DNA from: DATLLN01 sp963797175
Lineage (GTDB): Bacteria; Actinomycetota; Thermoleophilia; Gaiellales; JAICJC01
Reading direction: 5' to 3'
Assembly: GCA_963797175.1 (NCBI GenBank)
Contig: CAWCOL010000009.1
Coordinates: 992,001 to 1,056,000, forward strand
Length of the DNA: 64,000 nucleotides
The notes beneath the pieces were generated by a model, which was given only the letters and a program-made list of their open reading frames with translations, was not told where the DNA came from and ran no database searches. Of this stretch, positions 21,177 through 28,953 are shown piece after piece. Each line of letters starts with the position of its first letter. Position 1 is the first letter of the stretch. Position numbers and translations under genes: made by a program.

Positions 21177-22030
21177 GACGCGGCTGCCGCCTTCTTGGCG
21201 CGGAAGTCGGCGATCCAGCGGGCGCCCCACTCGTCGCGGCCGAGCAGGAAGTCGGCGGCGCGGACGGACTCGACGCACACCGGGTTGCGCGCGTCCATGA
21301 TCGCGCTGGTCAGCCCGTGGCTGGACGCGATCGCCAGGAAGGAGCCGTTCAGCGTGTGGCGGCCGGGCAGGCCGAACGAGGTGTTGCTCGCCCCGCACGT
21401 CGTGTTCACGCCCAACTCGTCACGGATCAGGCGGCTGGTCTCGATGAACAGCGTGACGGCGCGCGGCTCGGCGCCCACCGGCATCGCCAGCGGGTCGATG
21501 ATCACGTCCTCGGGCGGGATGCCGTGGTCGCCCGCGACCGAGACGATCTTGCGCGCGACCTCCAGCCGCCGCTCCGGCTCCATCGGGATCTCGTCGTCGT
21601 TGGCGAGCCCGATCACCGCAGCCCCGTGGCGCGCGACGATCGGCAGGATCCGCTCCAGCCGCTCGTCCTCGCCGGTGACGGAGTTGACCAGCGCCTTGCC
21701 CTGATACGCGGCCAGGCCGGCCTCGAGCGCCTCGATCACCGACGAGTCGATGCACAGCGGCAGGTCGGTCAGACCCTGCACCAGCGGCACCGCCTGGCCC
21801 ATCAGCCCCACCTCATCGGCCAGCGGGTCGCCGACGTTGACGTCGAGCACGTCCGCGCCGCCCGCCACCTGCTCCAGCGCGTCGATCTCGATCTGCGAGA
21901 TGTCGCCCGCCTGGAGCTGCGCCTGCAGCGAGGGGCGGCCGGTCGGGTTGATCCGCTCGCCGATGATGCAGAACGGCTGTCCGGGCCCGATCACGTGGGT
22001 CTTCGAGGCCGACTCGAGGACTGTCTCCAA
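21173..22030 (-). CDS. Methyl-THF:corrinoid methyltransferase (pterin-binding family)
   Basis: A 285-residue pterin-binding TIM-barrel protein. CIIGERINPTGRPSLQ, GADVLDVNVGD, LCIDSSVIEALEAGL, LVNSVTGEDERLERILP and NTTCGASNTSFGLPGR are typical of the AcsE/MtgA/MetH methyl-THF domain rather than of dihydropteroate synthase. It would move the methyl group between the corrinoid protein and THF, giving methyl-THF. The start is TTG at 22030, chosen because AAGGAAG lies about 5 nt upstream; no ATG is near. It sits between MTHFR and the activase gene, forming a complete corrinoid methyl transfer module with mttB. Confidence 0.88.
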   Translation of the reverse strand: METVLESASKTHVIGPGQPFCIIGERINPTGRPSLQAQLQAGDISQIEIDALEQVAGGADVLDVNVGDPLADEVGLMGQAVPLVQGLTDLPLCIDSSVIEALEAGLAAYQGKALVNSVTGEDERLERILPIVARHGAAVIGLANDDEIPMEPERRLEVARKIVSVAGDHGIPPEDVIIDPLAMPVGAEPRAVTLFIETSRLIRDELGVNTTCGASNTSFGLPGRHTLNGSFLAIASSHGLTSAIMDARNPVCVESVRAADFLLGRDEWGARWIADFRAKKAAAAS

Positions 22031-22050
22031 TGCGCTTCCTTTCCGAGGTG

Positions 22051-22914
22051 TCAGGCCGGGAGCGGCGACGACGTGCGCAGCTCCGCAAGCCAGGCTGCGG
22101 TGCGCTCGAGACCGCCGAACGGGAACAGGTGGATGCCCGCGAACAGGCAGGCCGGGTCGGCGTCCTGGGCGTCGGCCACGGCTGCGACGATCGCATCCGG
22201 GCGCCACTGCCGGGTGGTCGCGAGCTTGACCAGGCCGGTCTGCTTGCGCAGCACCTCGAGCGACGCGCCGATGCCGCAGCGCGCGCCGAACGCGATCAGC
22301 CTGGGCGGCGACGTGACCCCGGGCATGCCGGCGATCACGGGCAGCCGGTTGCCGGCCGCGCGCAGGGCCTGCTCCCACGGCCCGTACGGGTCGGGCGCGA
22401 GCGCGAACTGGCTGACGATGCGCAGCTCGATCGGTGAGCGCTCGGCGAAGGTGTTCTTCCAGGCGACCGCATCGGCCACCGCCCGGGGGGCGATGTCCGG
22501 CGTGCCCTCGGGGTGGCCGGCAACGCCGGCGCGGCGGATGCCGTGGCGCTCCAGCAGGCCCGACGAGAGCACGCTCATCGAGCTCGGGTAGATCCCGGCC
22601 GGGCGCTTGATCGAGCCCGCCACGACCAGCACGTCGTCCACGCCGCCCTCGGCGGCGAGGCCGCCCAGCAGGTGGTCGAGGTCGAAGGCGCTGGCGATGC
22701 CGCGGGCGGCGATGTGCGGCACGGGCACCATGCCGCCGCCGCGCAGGGTGGCCGCGGCGCGCACCAGGTCGGCGTTGTCCGATCCGGGCAGGGCCGTGAC
22801 GTAGACGGTGCTCCCCGCCGGCAGCAGGCGCACGGCCTCGCCGGCGTCACGCGGCGTCACCTCGACGCTGGCGTCCGCCGCCAGGGCGCGCAGCCGGTCG
22901 GAGGCCGGCTTCAC
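22051..22914 (-). CDS. metF: Methylenetetrahydrofolate reductase family
   Basis: A 287-residue TIM-barrel protein of the MTHFR family (STVYVTALPGSDNADLVRAA, VPVPHIAARGI, GVAGHPEGTPD, IVSQFALAP, LPVIAGMPGVTSPPRLIAFGARCGIG). MTHFR interconverts methylene-THF and methyl-THF using FAD and NAD(P)H. In this operon it most likely runs toward methylene-THF, passing the methyl taken from betaine into the oxidative branch, although the reverse (methionine supply) is possible. Overlaps the corrinoid gene by 4 nt; 20 nt before the methyltransferase gene. Confidence 0.83.
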   Translation of the reverse strand: MKPASDRLRALAADASVEVTPRDAGEAVRLLPAGSTVYVTALPGSDNADLVRAAATLRGGGMVPVPHIAARGIASAFDLDHLLGGLAAEGGVDDVLVVAGSIKRPAGIYPSSMSVLSSGLLERHGIRRAGVAGHPEGTPDIAPRAVADAVAWKNTFAERSPIELRIVSQFALAPDPYGPWEQALRAAGNRLPVIAGMPGVTSPPRLIAFGARCGIGASLEVLRKQTGLVKLATTRQWRPDAIVAAVADAQDADPACLFAGIHLFPFGGLERTAAWLAELRTSSPLPA

Positions 22915-23579
22915 GCGCCGACCGCCGCCGAGCGCCGGAACTCGATCAGCTCCTTGGCCTTGCGCACCGCGGTGGAGGCGTCGGCCGCGTAGGCGTCGGC
23001 GCCGACCGCGTCGGCGTACTCCTGCGTGACCGGTGCGCCGCCGACCATCACGATCACCTTCTCGCGCAGGCCGGCCTTCTGGAGCGCGTTGATGTTGGCC
23101 TTGAACATCGGCATCGTGGTGGTCAGGAACGCCGAGAACCCGACGATGTCCGGCTCGTGCTCCTGGATCTGCTCGATGAACTTCTCCGGGGCCACGTTCA
23201 CGCCCAGGTCGTGGACGGTGAAGCCCGCGCCCTCCAGCATGATGTTGACGAGATTCTTGCCGATGTCGTGAACGTCGCCCTTGACCGTGCCCATCACGAC
23301 CGTGCCGACCGGCTTGGCGCCGGTCTCGGCCAGCAGGGGGCGGAGGATGTCAAGCGCGCCCTGCATGGCGCGGGCCGCGATCAGCATCTCGGGCACGAAG
23401 AAGTCGCCGCGCTCGAACCGGGCGCCGACCTCCTCCAGCGACGGGATCAGCCCGTCGTAGAGCATCTTCTCGGGGTCCATGCCGTCGGCCAGGCCCTGCT
23501 CGGTCAGCTCGCGCACGGCCGGCGCGTTGCCGACCAGGGTGTTCTCGTACAGGCCCTGGATGATCTCGTCGTGGGTCAT
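22911..23579 (-). CDS. Corrinoid (cobalamin-binding) methyl carrier protein
   Basis: A 222-residue MtbC/MttC-type corrinoid protein. Residues 1-85 form the helical cap (PEKMLYDGLIPSLEEVGARFERGDFFVPEML), the rest is the B12-binding Rossmann domain with GDVHDIGKNL: Asp102, His104 (lower axial cobalt ligand) and Gly107. GFSAFLTTTM and VMVGGAPVT complete the cofactor loop. It carries the methyl group between the MttB-family enzyme (24405) and the methyl-THF transferase. AGGGAG just before the ATG is a good ribosome binding site. First structural gene after the IclR regulator, overlapping it by 4 nt. Confidence 0.95.
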   Translation of the reverse strand: MTHDEIIQGLYENTLVGNAPAVRELTEQGLADGMDPEKMLYDGLIPSLEEVGARFERGDFFVPEMLIAARAMQGALDILRPLLAETGAKPVGTVVMGTVKGDVHDIGKNLVNIMLEGAGFTVHDLGVNVAPEKFIEQIQEHEPDIVGFSAFLTTTMPMFKANINALQKAGLREKVIVMVGGAPVTQEYADAVGADAYAADASTAVRKAKELIEFRRSAAVGA

Positions 23580-24343
23580 GCGGCTCCCTTCGTGGCCGGG
23601 CTGTGGCCGAGTCGTGCGGAGAGGTCGGAAGTTTCGCGCAGCAGCAGGCCGCCCAGCGCAGGCAGCATGCCCGGATCGAGCCGCATCTGCGGCCCGGAGA
23701 TGCTGATCGCGGCGACCGCGGCGCCGCCGCCCCCGAACACCGGCGCGGCCACGGCCACCAGGCCGGGCTCCAGCTCGCCGACGGTGGTGGCGTAGCCGAG
23801 CCGCCGCACCTCCGCCAGCTCGGCCTCGAGCCGGTCACGGTCGGTGGTCGTCGCGGGGGTGAAGCGCTCCAGCCGGCCCGGCGCGACATCGGCCGCGCCG
23901 TAGGCCAGGAAGACCTTGCCCACCGAGGTGCAGTGGTGGGGCAGCCGGCGCCCGACCCAGCTGCCGGTGCCGATGAAGTGGCGGCTGTCCACCTGCGCCA
24001 GGTAGTGCTCCTGGCCGCCGGGGACGGGCACGGCGAGGTCGACGGTCTCGCCGCAGGCCGCGCCCAGCCGCTCCATCGCGGGCGCGCACAGCTCGGTGAT
24101 GTCGCCGTCGGAGATGCCGCGGCGGGCCAGGCGTAGCAGCACCGGGCCGGGGCGGATGCCTCCGCGGGCGCCGTGGCGCTGGACGAGACCCTGCCGCTCG
24201 AGCGCCGAGACCAGCCGCGAGACGGTGCTCTTGGGGAGGCCGGCGGCCTCCGCCAGCTCGCCCACGCTGCGCGACTCGTCGTTCTCCACCACGAGGACGA
24301 GGAGCTGCGCGGCGCGATCGATCGACTGGGTTCCGGTCTGCAT
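23576..24343 (-). CDS. IclR-family regulator of the betaine demethylation operon
   Basis: A 255-residue regulator with an N-terminal winged helix (SIDRAAQLLVLVVENDESRSVGELAEAAGLPKSTVSRLVSAL) and a C-terminal effector domain (YLAQVDSRHFIGTGSWVGRRLPHHCTSVGKVFLA, GLVAVAAPVFGGGGAAVAAISISGP). The open frame reaches GTG 24379, but that would place the start inside the palindromic operator, so I choose ATG 24343. It is the first gene of the 13-gene operon and divergent from mttB. An autoregulatory role answering to betaine, dimethylglycine or a similar ligand is likely, but the ligand is inference. Confidence 0.88.
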   Translation of the reverse strand: MQTGTQSIDRAAQLLVLVVENDESRSVGELAEAAGLPKSTVSRLVSALERQGLVQRHGARGGIRPGPVLLRLARRGISDGDITELCAPAMERLGAACGETVDLAVPVPGGQEHYLAQVDSRHFIGTGSWVGRRLPHHCTSVGKVFLAYGAADVAPGRLERFTPATTTDRDRLEAELAEVRRLGYATTVGELEPGLVAVAAPVFGGGGAAVAAISISGPQMRLDPGMLPALGGLLLRETSDLSARLGHSPATKGAA

Positions 24344-24360
24344 TGCGTTTCGGCCCATCA

Positions 24361-24380
24361 TGTGGAACGATTGTTCCACA
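24361..24380. promoter_or_regulatory. IclR-type operator palindrome
   Basis: TGTGGAACGATTGTTCCACA: 8-bp arms around GATT, between the IclR gene (start 24343) and mttB (start 24405). The half-site TGGAAC and symmetric TTCCA resemble the known E. coli IclR box (TGGAAATNATTTCCA). It can cover the promoters of both directions. Confidence 0.7.
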
Positions 24381-24404
24381 AACAGAGCTTAGAGGAGCGC
24401 CCGC

Positions 24405-25844
24405 ATGTTCGTCAACAGGATGCCGAGGTACGAGATCCTCTCCGAGGACGCGGTTGCCACGCTCGACCGCGGCTGGCGGCGGATCGTCTCCGAGCTGGGC
24501 GTGGAGTTCGTCCTGCCGGAGGCCGTCGAGGTGTTCGCGCAGGCCGGCCAGCAGGTCGAGGGCCAGAACGTCAAGCTCGACCCCGACTTCGTGATGGAGC
24601 AGGTCGCCAAGGCGCCCCGCGAGTTCGACGTCGCCGCGCGCAACCCCGAGCGCACCGTGCACATCGGCGGCGACCACATGGTGTTCGCCTCCGTCTACGG
24701 GCCGCCGTTCGTCCGCGAGGGCGACGTGCGGCGCGAGGCGACGATGGACGACTTCCGCCGCTTCGCGATGCTCTCGCAGCACTTCGACCAGCTCGACTCC
24801 GCGGGCGGCACGATCTGCGAGCCCAACGACACGCCGCTCGACTCGCGGCACCTGGACATGGTCTACGCGCTCCAAACGCTCACCGACAAGCCGTTCATGG
24901 GCTCGGTCACCTCCGGCCCGAACGCCGCCGACACGATCCGGATGAGCGAGATCCTGTTCGGCGGGCGCGAGGCGATCGAGCGGTCGCCCGTCTCCATCTC
25001 GCTGATCAACGTCAACTCGCCGCTGCGCTACGACGACCGGATGCTGGCGGCGATGATGGAGTACGTCCGCGCCGGCCAGCCCGTCGTGATCACGCCGTTC
25101 CTGCTGATGGGCGCGATGTCGCCGGTGTCCGTCCCCGCCTCGCTCGCCCAGCAGCTGGCCGAGGCGATGGCCGGCATCGCGCTGGCGCAGCTGGTGCGGC
25201 CGGGCACGCCGGTGATCTTCGGCTCCTTCCTGTCCAACACCGACATGCAGTCGGGCTCGCCCAGCTTCGGCACGCCCGAGTCGGCGATGGGGCTGCTCTG
25301 CACCGGCCAGCTGGCCCGCCACTACGGCCTGCCGTTCCGCAGCGGCGGCGGCCTCACCTCCAGCCAGACGGTGGACGCCCAGGCCTCGTACGAGGCCATG
25401 ATGACGATGATGCCGACCTTCCTGGCCGGCGTGAACTGGGTGATGCACTCGGCCGGGTGGCTCGAGTCGGGCCTCGTCTCCTGCTACGAGAAGTTCATCG
25501 TCGACATCGAGATCCTGCGCATGCTGCGCGAGGAGTTCACGCCGCTCGAGATCGACGAGGCCAGCCTCGCCTTCAGCGCGCACGAGGAGGTCGGCGCCGG
25601 CGGCCACTTCCTGGGCGCGGTGCACACGCTGGAGCGGTTCCGCGACTGCTTCTACCGGCCGCTGCTCTCGTCGACCGAGAACTTCGAGCGCTGGCAGCGG
25701 CTGGGCGGTCGGGATGCGACGGCGCGGGCCGGCGAGCTCTGGCGGGAGGCGCTGGAGAGCTACCAGCAGCCGCCGCTCGAGGACGCGATCCGCGACGAGC
25801 TCCAGGAGTACGTCGTGCGGCGCCGTGCCGAGCTGGGGGACTAG
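24405..25844 (+). CDS. MttB-family (non-pyrrolysine) quaternary amine methyltransferase, likely glycine betaine
   Basis: A 479-residue protein of the trimethylamine methyltransferase family (COG5598 type). Typical segments are FDQLDSAGGTICEPNDTPLDSRHLDM, LINVNSPLRYDDRMLAAMMEY, PVVITPFLLMGAMSPVS, FGSFLSNTDMQSGSPSFGTPE and RSGGGLTSSQTVDAQASYEAMM. There is no internal TAG, so it belongs to the pyrrolysine-free group that includes glycine betaine methyltransferase MtgB. It would transfer a methyl to the corrinoid protein encoded divergently. AGAGGAG precedes the ATG. It stands alone on the plus strand, controlled through the palindrome at 24361. Substrate assignment (betaine) comes from the surrounding choline, dimethylglycine and sarcosine genes; other quaternary amines are possible. 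Confidence 0.9.
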   Translation: MFVNRMPRYEILSEDAVATLDRGWRRIVSELGVEFVLPEAVEVFAQAGQQVEGQNVKLDPDFVMEQVAKAPREFDVAARNPERTVHIGGDHMVFASVYGPPFVREGDVRREATMDDFRRFAMLSQHFDQLDSAGGTICEPNDTPLDSRHLDMVYALQTLTDKPFMGSVTSGPNAADTIRMSEILFGGREAIERSPVSISLINVNSPLRYDDRMLAAMMEYVRAGQPVVITPFLLMGAMSPVSVPASLAQQLAEAMAGIALAQLVRPGTPVIFGSFLSNTDMQSGSPSFGTPESAMGLLCTGQLARHYGLPFRSGGGLTSSQTVDAQASYEAMMTMMPTFLAGVNWVMHSAGWLESGLVSCYEKFIVDIEILRMLREEFTPLEIDEASLAFSAHEEVGAGGHFLGAVHTLERFRDCFYRPLLSSTENFERWQRLGGRDATARAGELWREALESYQQPPLEDAIRDELQEYVVRRRAELGD

Positions 25845-25870
25845 CGGAGCCGAGCGGTTGGGTGGGCGAC

Positions 25871-26250
25871 GGTTGGGCCACTAAGCGTGGCGTCGGTGGA
25901 CCAACCTGGAGGGTCAGGCACCGATTCCTGGCACCGACACGGATCGTGGTGTGCGCTCGGCTGGCGGTCGAACCGGAGCCAGGCACGGAGCCTGACCCTC
26001 GGTTTCGCAGGTTGGGCTCTTGACGGTTGCGTCACGGCTTCGTCAACAGACCGTCACGGCACTCCGCGTCGGTTGTGTTTGGTGTCCGGCACCGTGCCGG
26101 ACACCGTACCGGACACCATGCGGTTTCGGCCTGGTTGACACGAAACGGCCTGCCACGGAACCGTCACGCCTTCCACCCTGAAACGTCACGGTACGCCGGA
26201 TCGGCCGTGAGAGGGGTCTGGCACGGTGCCAGACCCCGTGCCAGACCCTG
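25871..26250 (+). repeat. Intergenic repeat element, copy A (~380 bp)
   Basis: The 406-nt gap between mttB and the methyltransferase gene at 26251 holds no gene. It is filled by a modular repeat that recurs inverted at 49244-49622. Module 1 (about 25871-26010) begins and ends with GGTTGGGC and contains an 11-bp inverted pair, GAGGGTCAGGC (25909-25919) and GCCTGACCCTC (25990-26000). Module 2 has a perfect palindrome at 26081-26105 with one extra arm after it. Module 3 has another at 26214-26236, again with an extra arm. Short GTCACGG and CCGGATCGGC motifs precede each palindrome. It lies between convergent gene ends. Confidence 0.75.
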
Positions 26251-27132
26251 TCAGCGCAGCGCCGCGGCCATGGCGGCGATGTGCGCCGGGGTGCTGCCGC
26301 AGCAGGCGCCGATCACGTCCACGCCCAGCTCGCGCATGCGGGCCGCGTAGCCGGCCATCACCTCGGGCGTGCCGCCGTAGCGGAACTCGTCGCCCACCAG
26401 CTGCGGAAGCCCCGCGTTGCTCTGCGCCAGCAGCAGCACGCCCTCCGGGCGCTCGGCGGTCATCGCGGTCATCACCTGCTCGATCTCCTCGGGGCCGCTG
26501 CCGCAGTTGCCGCCGACCATCTCGACGCCCATCGCCGTCAGCTCGCCCAGCGCCTGGGTGGGGCTGACGCCCATCATCGTGCGGCCCTTGACGTCGAACG
26601 TCATCGTCACGGCGACCGGGACGCCGCCGCCCGCCGCCCGCATGCCCTCGACCGCCGCGCGCACCTCGCCCAGATCGCTGAAGGTCTCGGCCAGCAGGAT
26701 GTCCGCGCCGCCCGCCGTCAGCGCGCCGGCCTGCTCGGCGAACAGCTCGACCGCCTCCTCGTGGCTCATCGTGCCCAGCGGGTCCATCAGCTCGCCGGTC
26801 GGGCCGATGCTGCCCAGCACGTGGATGCCGGACCGATCGGCGACCTCGCGGGCCAGCCGCGCGCCGGCCTCGTTCAGCTCGACTGCGCGATCCTGGAGGT
26901 GGTGCAGCGCCAGCCGCGGGCGGGTGCCGCCGAAGCTGTTGGTGGTGAGGAATCGCGCGCCGGCATCGGCGTAGGCCGAGTGGATGACCCGCATCCGGTC
27001 GGCATGCTCGACGTTCCAGAGCTCCGGGGAGGCGCCGGGCATCAGCCCGGCGGCCTGGAGCATCGTCCCGATCGCCCCGTCAGACAACACCGGCCGGTCG
27101 TCTCCCAGCAGCTGCGCGATGGCGGTGCTCAC
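26251..27132 (-). CDS. Homocysteine S-methyltransferase family (betaine-homocysteine type)
   Basis: A 293-residue protein of the MmuM/BHMT/MetH-Hcy family. LSDGAIGTMLQAAGLMPG and ELWNVEHADRMRVIHSAYADAGARFLTTNSFGG form the barrel start; the zinc ligands are the Cys of GGNCGSGPEE and the Cys pair of DVIGACCGSTPAH. It transfers a methyl to homocysteine to give methionine. Being in one operon with choline oxidase, betaine is the likely donor. It starts with GTG 27132, overlapping the PF13769 gene by 4 nt, and ends at repeat copy A. Confidence 0.87.
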   Translation of the reverse strand: MSTAIAQLLGDDRPVLSDGAIGTMLQAAGLMPGASPELWNVEHADRMRVIHSAYADAGARFLTTNSFGGTRPRLALHHLQDRAVELNEAGARLAREVADRSGIHVLGSIGPTGELMDPLGTMSHEEAVELFAEQAGALTAGGADILLAETFSDLGEVRAAVEGMRAAGGGVPVAVTMTFDVKGRTMMGVSPTQALGELTAMGVEMVGGNCGSGPEEIEQVMTAMTAERPEGVLLLAQSNAGLPQLVGDEFRYGGTPEVMAGYAARMRELGVDVIGACCGSTPAHIAAMAAALR

Positions 27133-27389
27133 GGGCTCCACTCCTCCTCCAGCCGGGCCGCGACTGCGGCACACACCTCGTCCGGCGTTCCCTCGGCATC
27201 CTGCCACTCGCCCAGCCGCCACTGCTCCAGGTACGCATCGGAGCCGGCCATGCCCAGCCGCATCGCCTCCTCGTCGATCGCCTCCTGGAAGCTCTGCGGC
27301 AGCTGCACCTTGGCCTGGGCGCCGGACGCGTCGCGGGCGGCGACCATCGACGGGATGTCGCGCCAGTAGGTGACGCGGTACTCGGCCAT
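27129..27389 (-). CDS. PF13769 (virulence factor-named) small protein
   Basis: An 86-residue protein starting MAEYRVTYWRDIPSMVAARD and continuing KVQLPQSFQEAIDEEAMRLGMAGSDAYLEQW. This matches the small domain labelled virulence factor in Pfam; the label is historical and no pathogenic role follows. Such proteins recur beside homocysteine and corrinoid methyltransferase genes. The function is unknown. Here it lies between choline oxidase (1-nt overlap) and the homocysteine methyltransferase (4-nt overlap), so translation of all three is coupled. Confidence 0.75.
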   Translation of the reverse strand: MAEYRVTYWRDIPSMVAARDASGAQAKVQLPQSFQEAIDEEAMRLGMAGSDAYLEQWRLGEWQDAEGTPDEVCAAVAARLEEEWSP

Positions 27390-28912
27390 CAGCCGTTCCG
27401 CGCAGCGACCAGCTCGGCCGCCTTCTCACCGATCATGAACGTCGCCACCATCGGGTTGACCGTCGGCATGGACGGGAAGATCGAGCCGTCGGCGATCGAG
27501 AGGCCGTCCACCCCGCGCACGCGCAGCTCGGGATCGACCACCGCCACGTCGTCGCCCACCGCGCCCATCTTGCACGTGCCCGACGGGTGGTAGACCGTGT
27601 GGTGCACCGCGCGGCCGTAGGCCGACAGGTCGGCGTCCGACGCGATCGACGGCCCCGGCGCGACCTCGCGCTTGAGCCAGCCCTTGAACGGCTGGGTGTT
27701 CGCGACCTCGCGGGCGATCTTGAGGCCGTCGACGATCGTCTGCTCGTCGTACGCCTCCTCGTCCGTGAAGTAGCGGAAGTCGAGCGCCGGCTTGACCGAG
27801 GGATCGGCGGAGAGCAGCCACATCCGCCCCACCGACCGCGAGCGGGGGATGTTGGGCGTCATGCAGATGCAGTGCTCCGGCACCGGGTAGCCGAGCCGCT
27901 CCGTGTTGAAGGTGAACGGGAGCTGGTAGGTGTGGTACATCAGATCGGGCCGGGAGTCATTGCCCAGCCGGTTGACGAAGAGCGCGCAGTCGGCGTCCAT
28001 CGCCCCCTCCGGCGGCAGCGGCCGGTTCAGCTCCCAGATGATGATCGACTCCGGGTGGTCGATCAGGTTCTCCCCCACGCCGGGCAGATTGTGCTGCACG
28101 CCGATGCCCAGCTCGCGCAGGTCATCGGCAGGGCCGATGCCCGACAGCAGCAACAACCGGGGCGTGTCCACCGAGCCGCCGCAGACGACGATCTCGCGGG
28201 CGGCGCGGGCCGTGCCGCGGTCGGTCGAGACCGAGACGGCGCGGCCGTTCTCGAGGTTGACGCGGCGCACCCAGGTGTCGGTGAGGACGGTCAGGTTCTC
28301 GCGCGATCCCATGATCGGGTGCAGGTAGGCGACGCTCGAGGACGAGCGGACGCCCGTCGCCGGGTCGTAGCCGACGTCCAGGAAGCCGGCGCCGTCAGGG
28401 AACGGCCCCGCGTTCCAGTCCGGGTTCGCCTGCACGTCCGCCGCCTCCGCCGCCGACGGGATCCAGTCCACCAGCAGCGCGTTCTGATCCTTCTCGGCGA
28501 CGATCTGGTGCTTCGTCAGCAGCCGGTCGTAGTACGTCTCCATCGTCTCCGGCTCCCAGCCGGCGGCGCCGCGGTCGACCCAGTCCTGCCAGTCGCCGGG
28601 GAAGGGCTTGAAGTAGATCTGGGTGTTGTGCGAGGAGCAGCCGCCCAGCACGGCGGCGCGGGAGTGGACGATGTGCGCGTTGCCGCGCGGCTGGAGCGTG
28701 GTCGTGTACGCCAGGTCGATCGGGCCCTCGAGCAGCGACAGCCAGCGGCGCAGCTGGAGCACGTCGTCGAAGCCGACGTCGGTCGGCCCGGCCTCGATCA
28801 GGCAGACCCGGACGTCCGCGTCCTCCGACAGCCGTGCGGCGATGATCGCACCGGCGGTGCCGCCGCCGACGATCACGTAGTCGAAGGTACCGATCTCGCC
28901 GCTTGCGCTCAT
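27389..28912 (-). CDS. codA: GMC-family choline oxidase/dehydrogenase
   Basis: A 507-residue glucose-methanol-choline flavoprotein. FAD loop DYVIVGGGTAGAIIAARLSE at 11-30; GGCSSHNTQ at 90-98, where His95 matches the histidine that binds FAD covalently in Arthrobacter choline oxidase; catalytic His442 (VYHPSGTCKMG) and Asn486 (TVNPM) spaced 44 residues apart as in that enzyme. The residue two after Asn486 is Met instead of Asn. Product: glycine betaine from choline via betaine aldehyde. There is no separate aldehyde dehydrogenase nearby, which suits an oxidase doing both steps. Start ATG 28912; 41 nt after the IclR gene. Confidence 0.85.
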   Translation of the reverse strand: MSASGEIGTFDYVIVGGGTAGAIIAARLSEDADVRVCLIEAGPTDVGFDDVLQLRRWLSLLEGPIDLAYTTTLQPRGNAHIVHSRAAVLGGCSSHNTQIYFKPFPGDWQDWVDRGAAGWEPETMETYYDRLLTKHQIVAEKDQNALLVDWIPSAAEAADVQANPDWNAGPFPDGAGFLDVGYDPATGVRSSSSVAYLHPIMGSRENLTVLTDTWVRRVNLENGRAVSVSTDRGTARAAREIVVCGGSVDTPRLLLLSGIGPADDLRELGIGVQHNLPGVGENLIDHPESIIIWELNRPLPPEGAMDADCALFVNRLGNDSRPDLMYHTYQLPFTFNTERLGYPVPEHCICMTPNIPRSRSVGRMWLLSADPSVKPALDFRYFTDEEAYDEQTIVDGLKIAREVANTQPFKGWLKREVAPGPSIASDADLSAYGRAVHHTVYHPSGTCKMGAVGDDVAVVDPELRVRGVDGLSIADGSIFPSMPTVNPMVATFMIGEKAAELVAARNG

Positions 28913-28953
28913 CGTTCTCGCTCCTTGTCGCTGGGGTGAGCCATCATCGCCGA

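Noticed and set aside
16659..21704. A plus-strand open frame of about 1,680 codons
   Set aside because: It is opposite dimethylglycine oxidase, DUF1638, the activase and the methyltransferase, all with strong family motifs. Its own translation is repetitive, Arg/His/Gly/Ala-rich and matches nothing.
21173..22030. Dihydropteroate synthase (folP)
   Set aside because: It shares the pterin-binding barrel, but its motifs and the corrinoid, activase and MTHFR neighbours fit methyl-THF:corrinoid methyltransferase.
24405..25844. A pyrrolysine-type trimethylamine methyltransferase
   Set aside because: The frame has no internal TAG and no pylT/pylS genes are nearby; it belongs to the pyrrolysine-free group.
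25871..26250. CRISPR array or riboswitch in the mttB downstream gap
   Set aside because: The repeats are palindromic modules in two or three copies without regular spacers, and the region lies after, not before, coding sequence on both sides.
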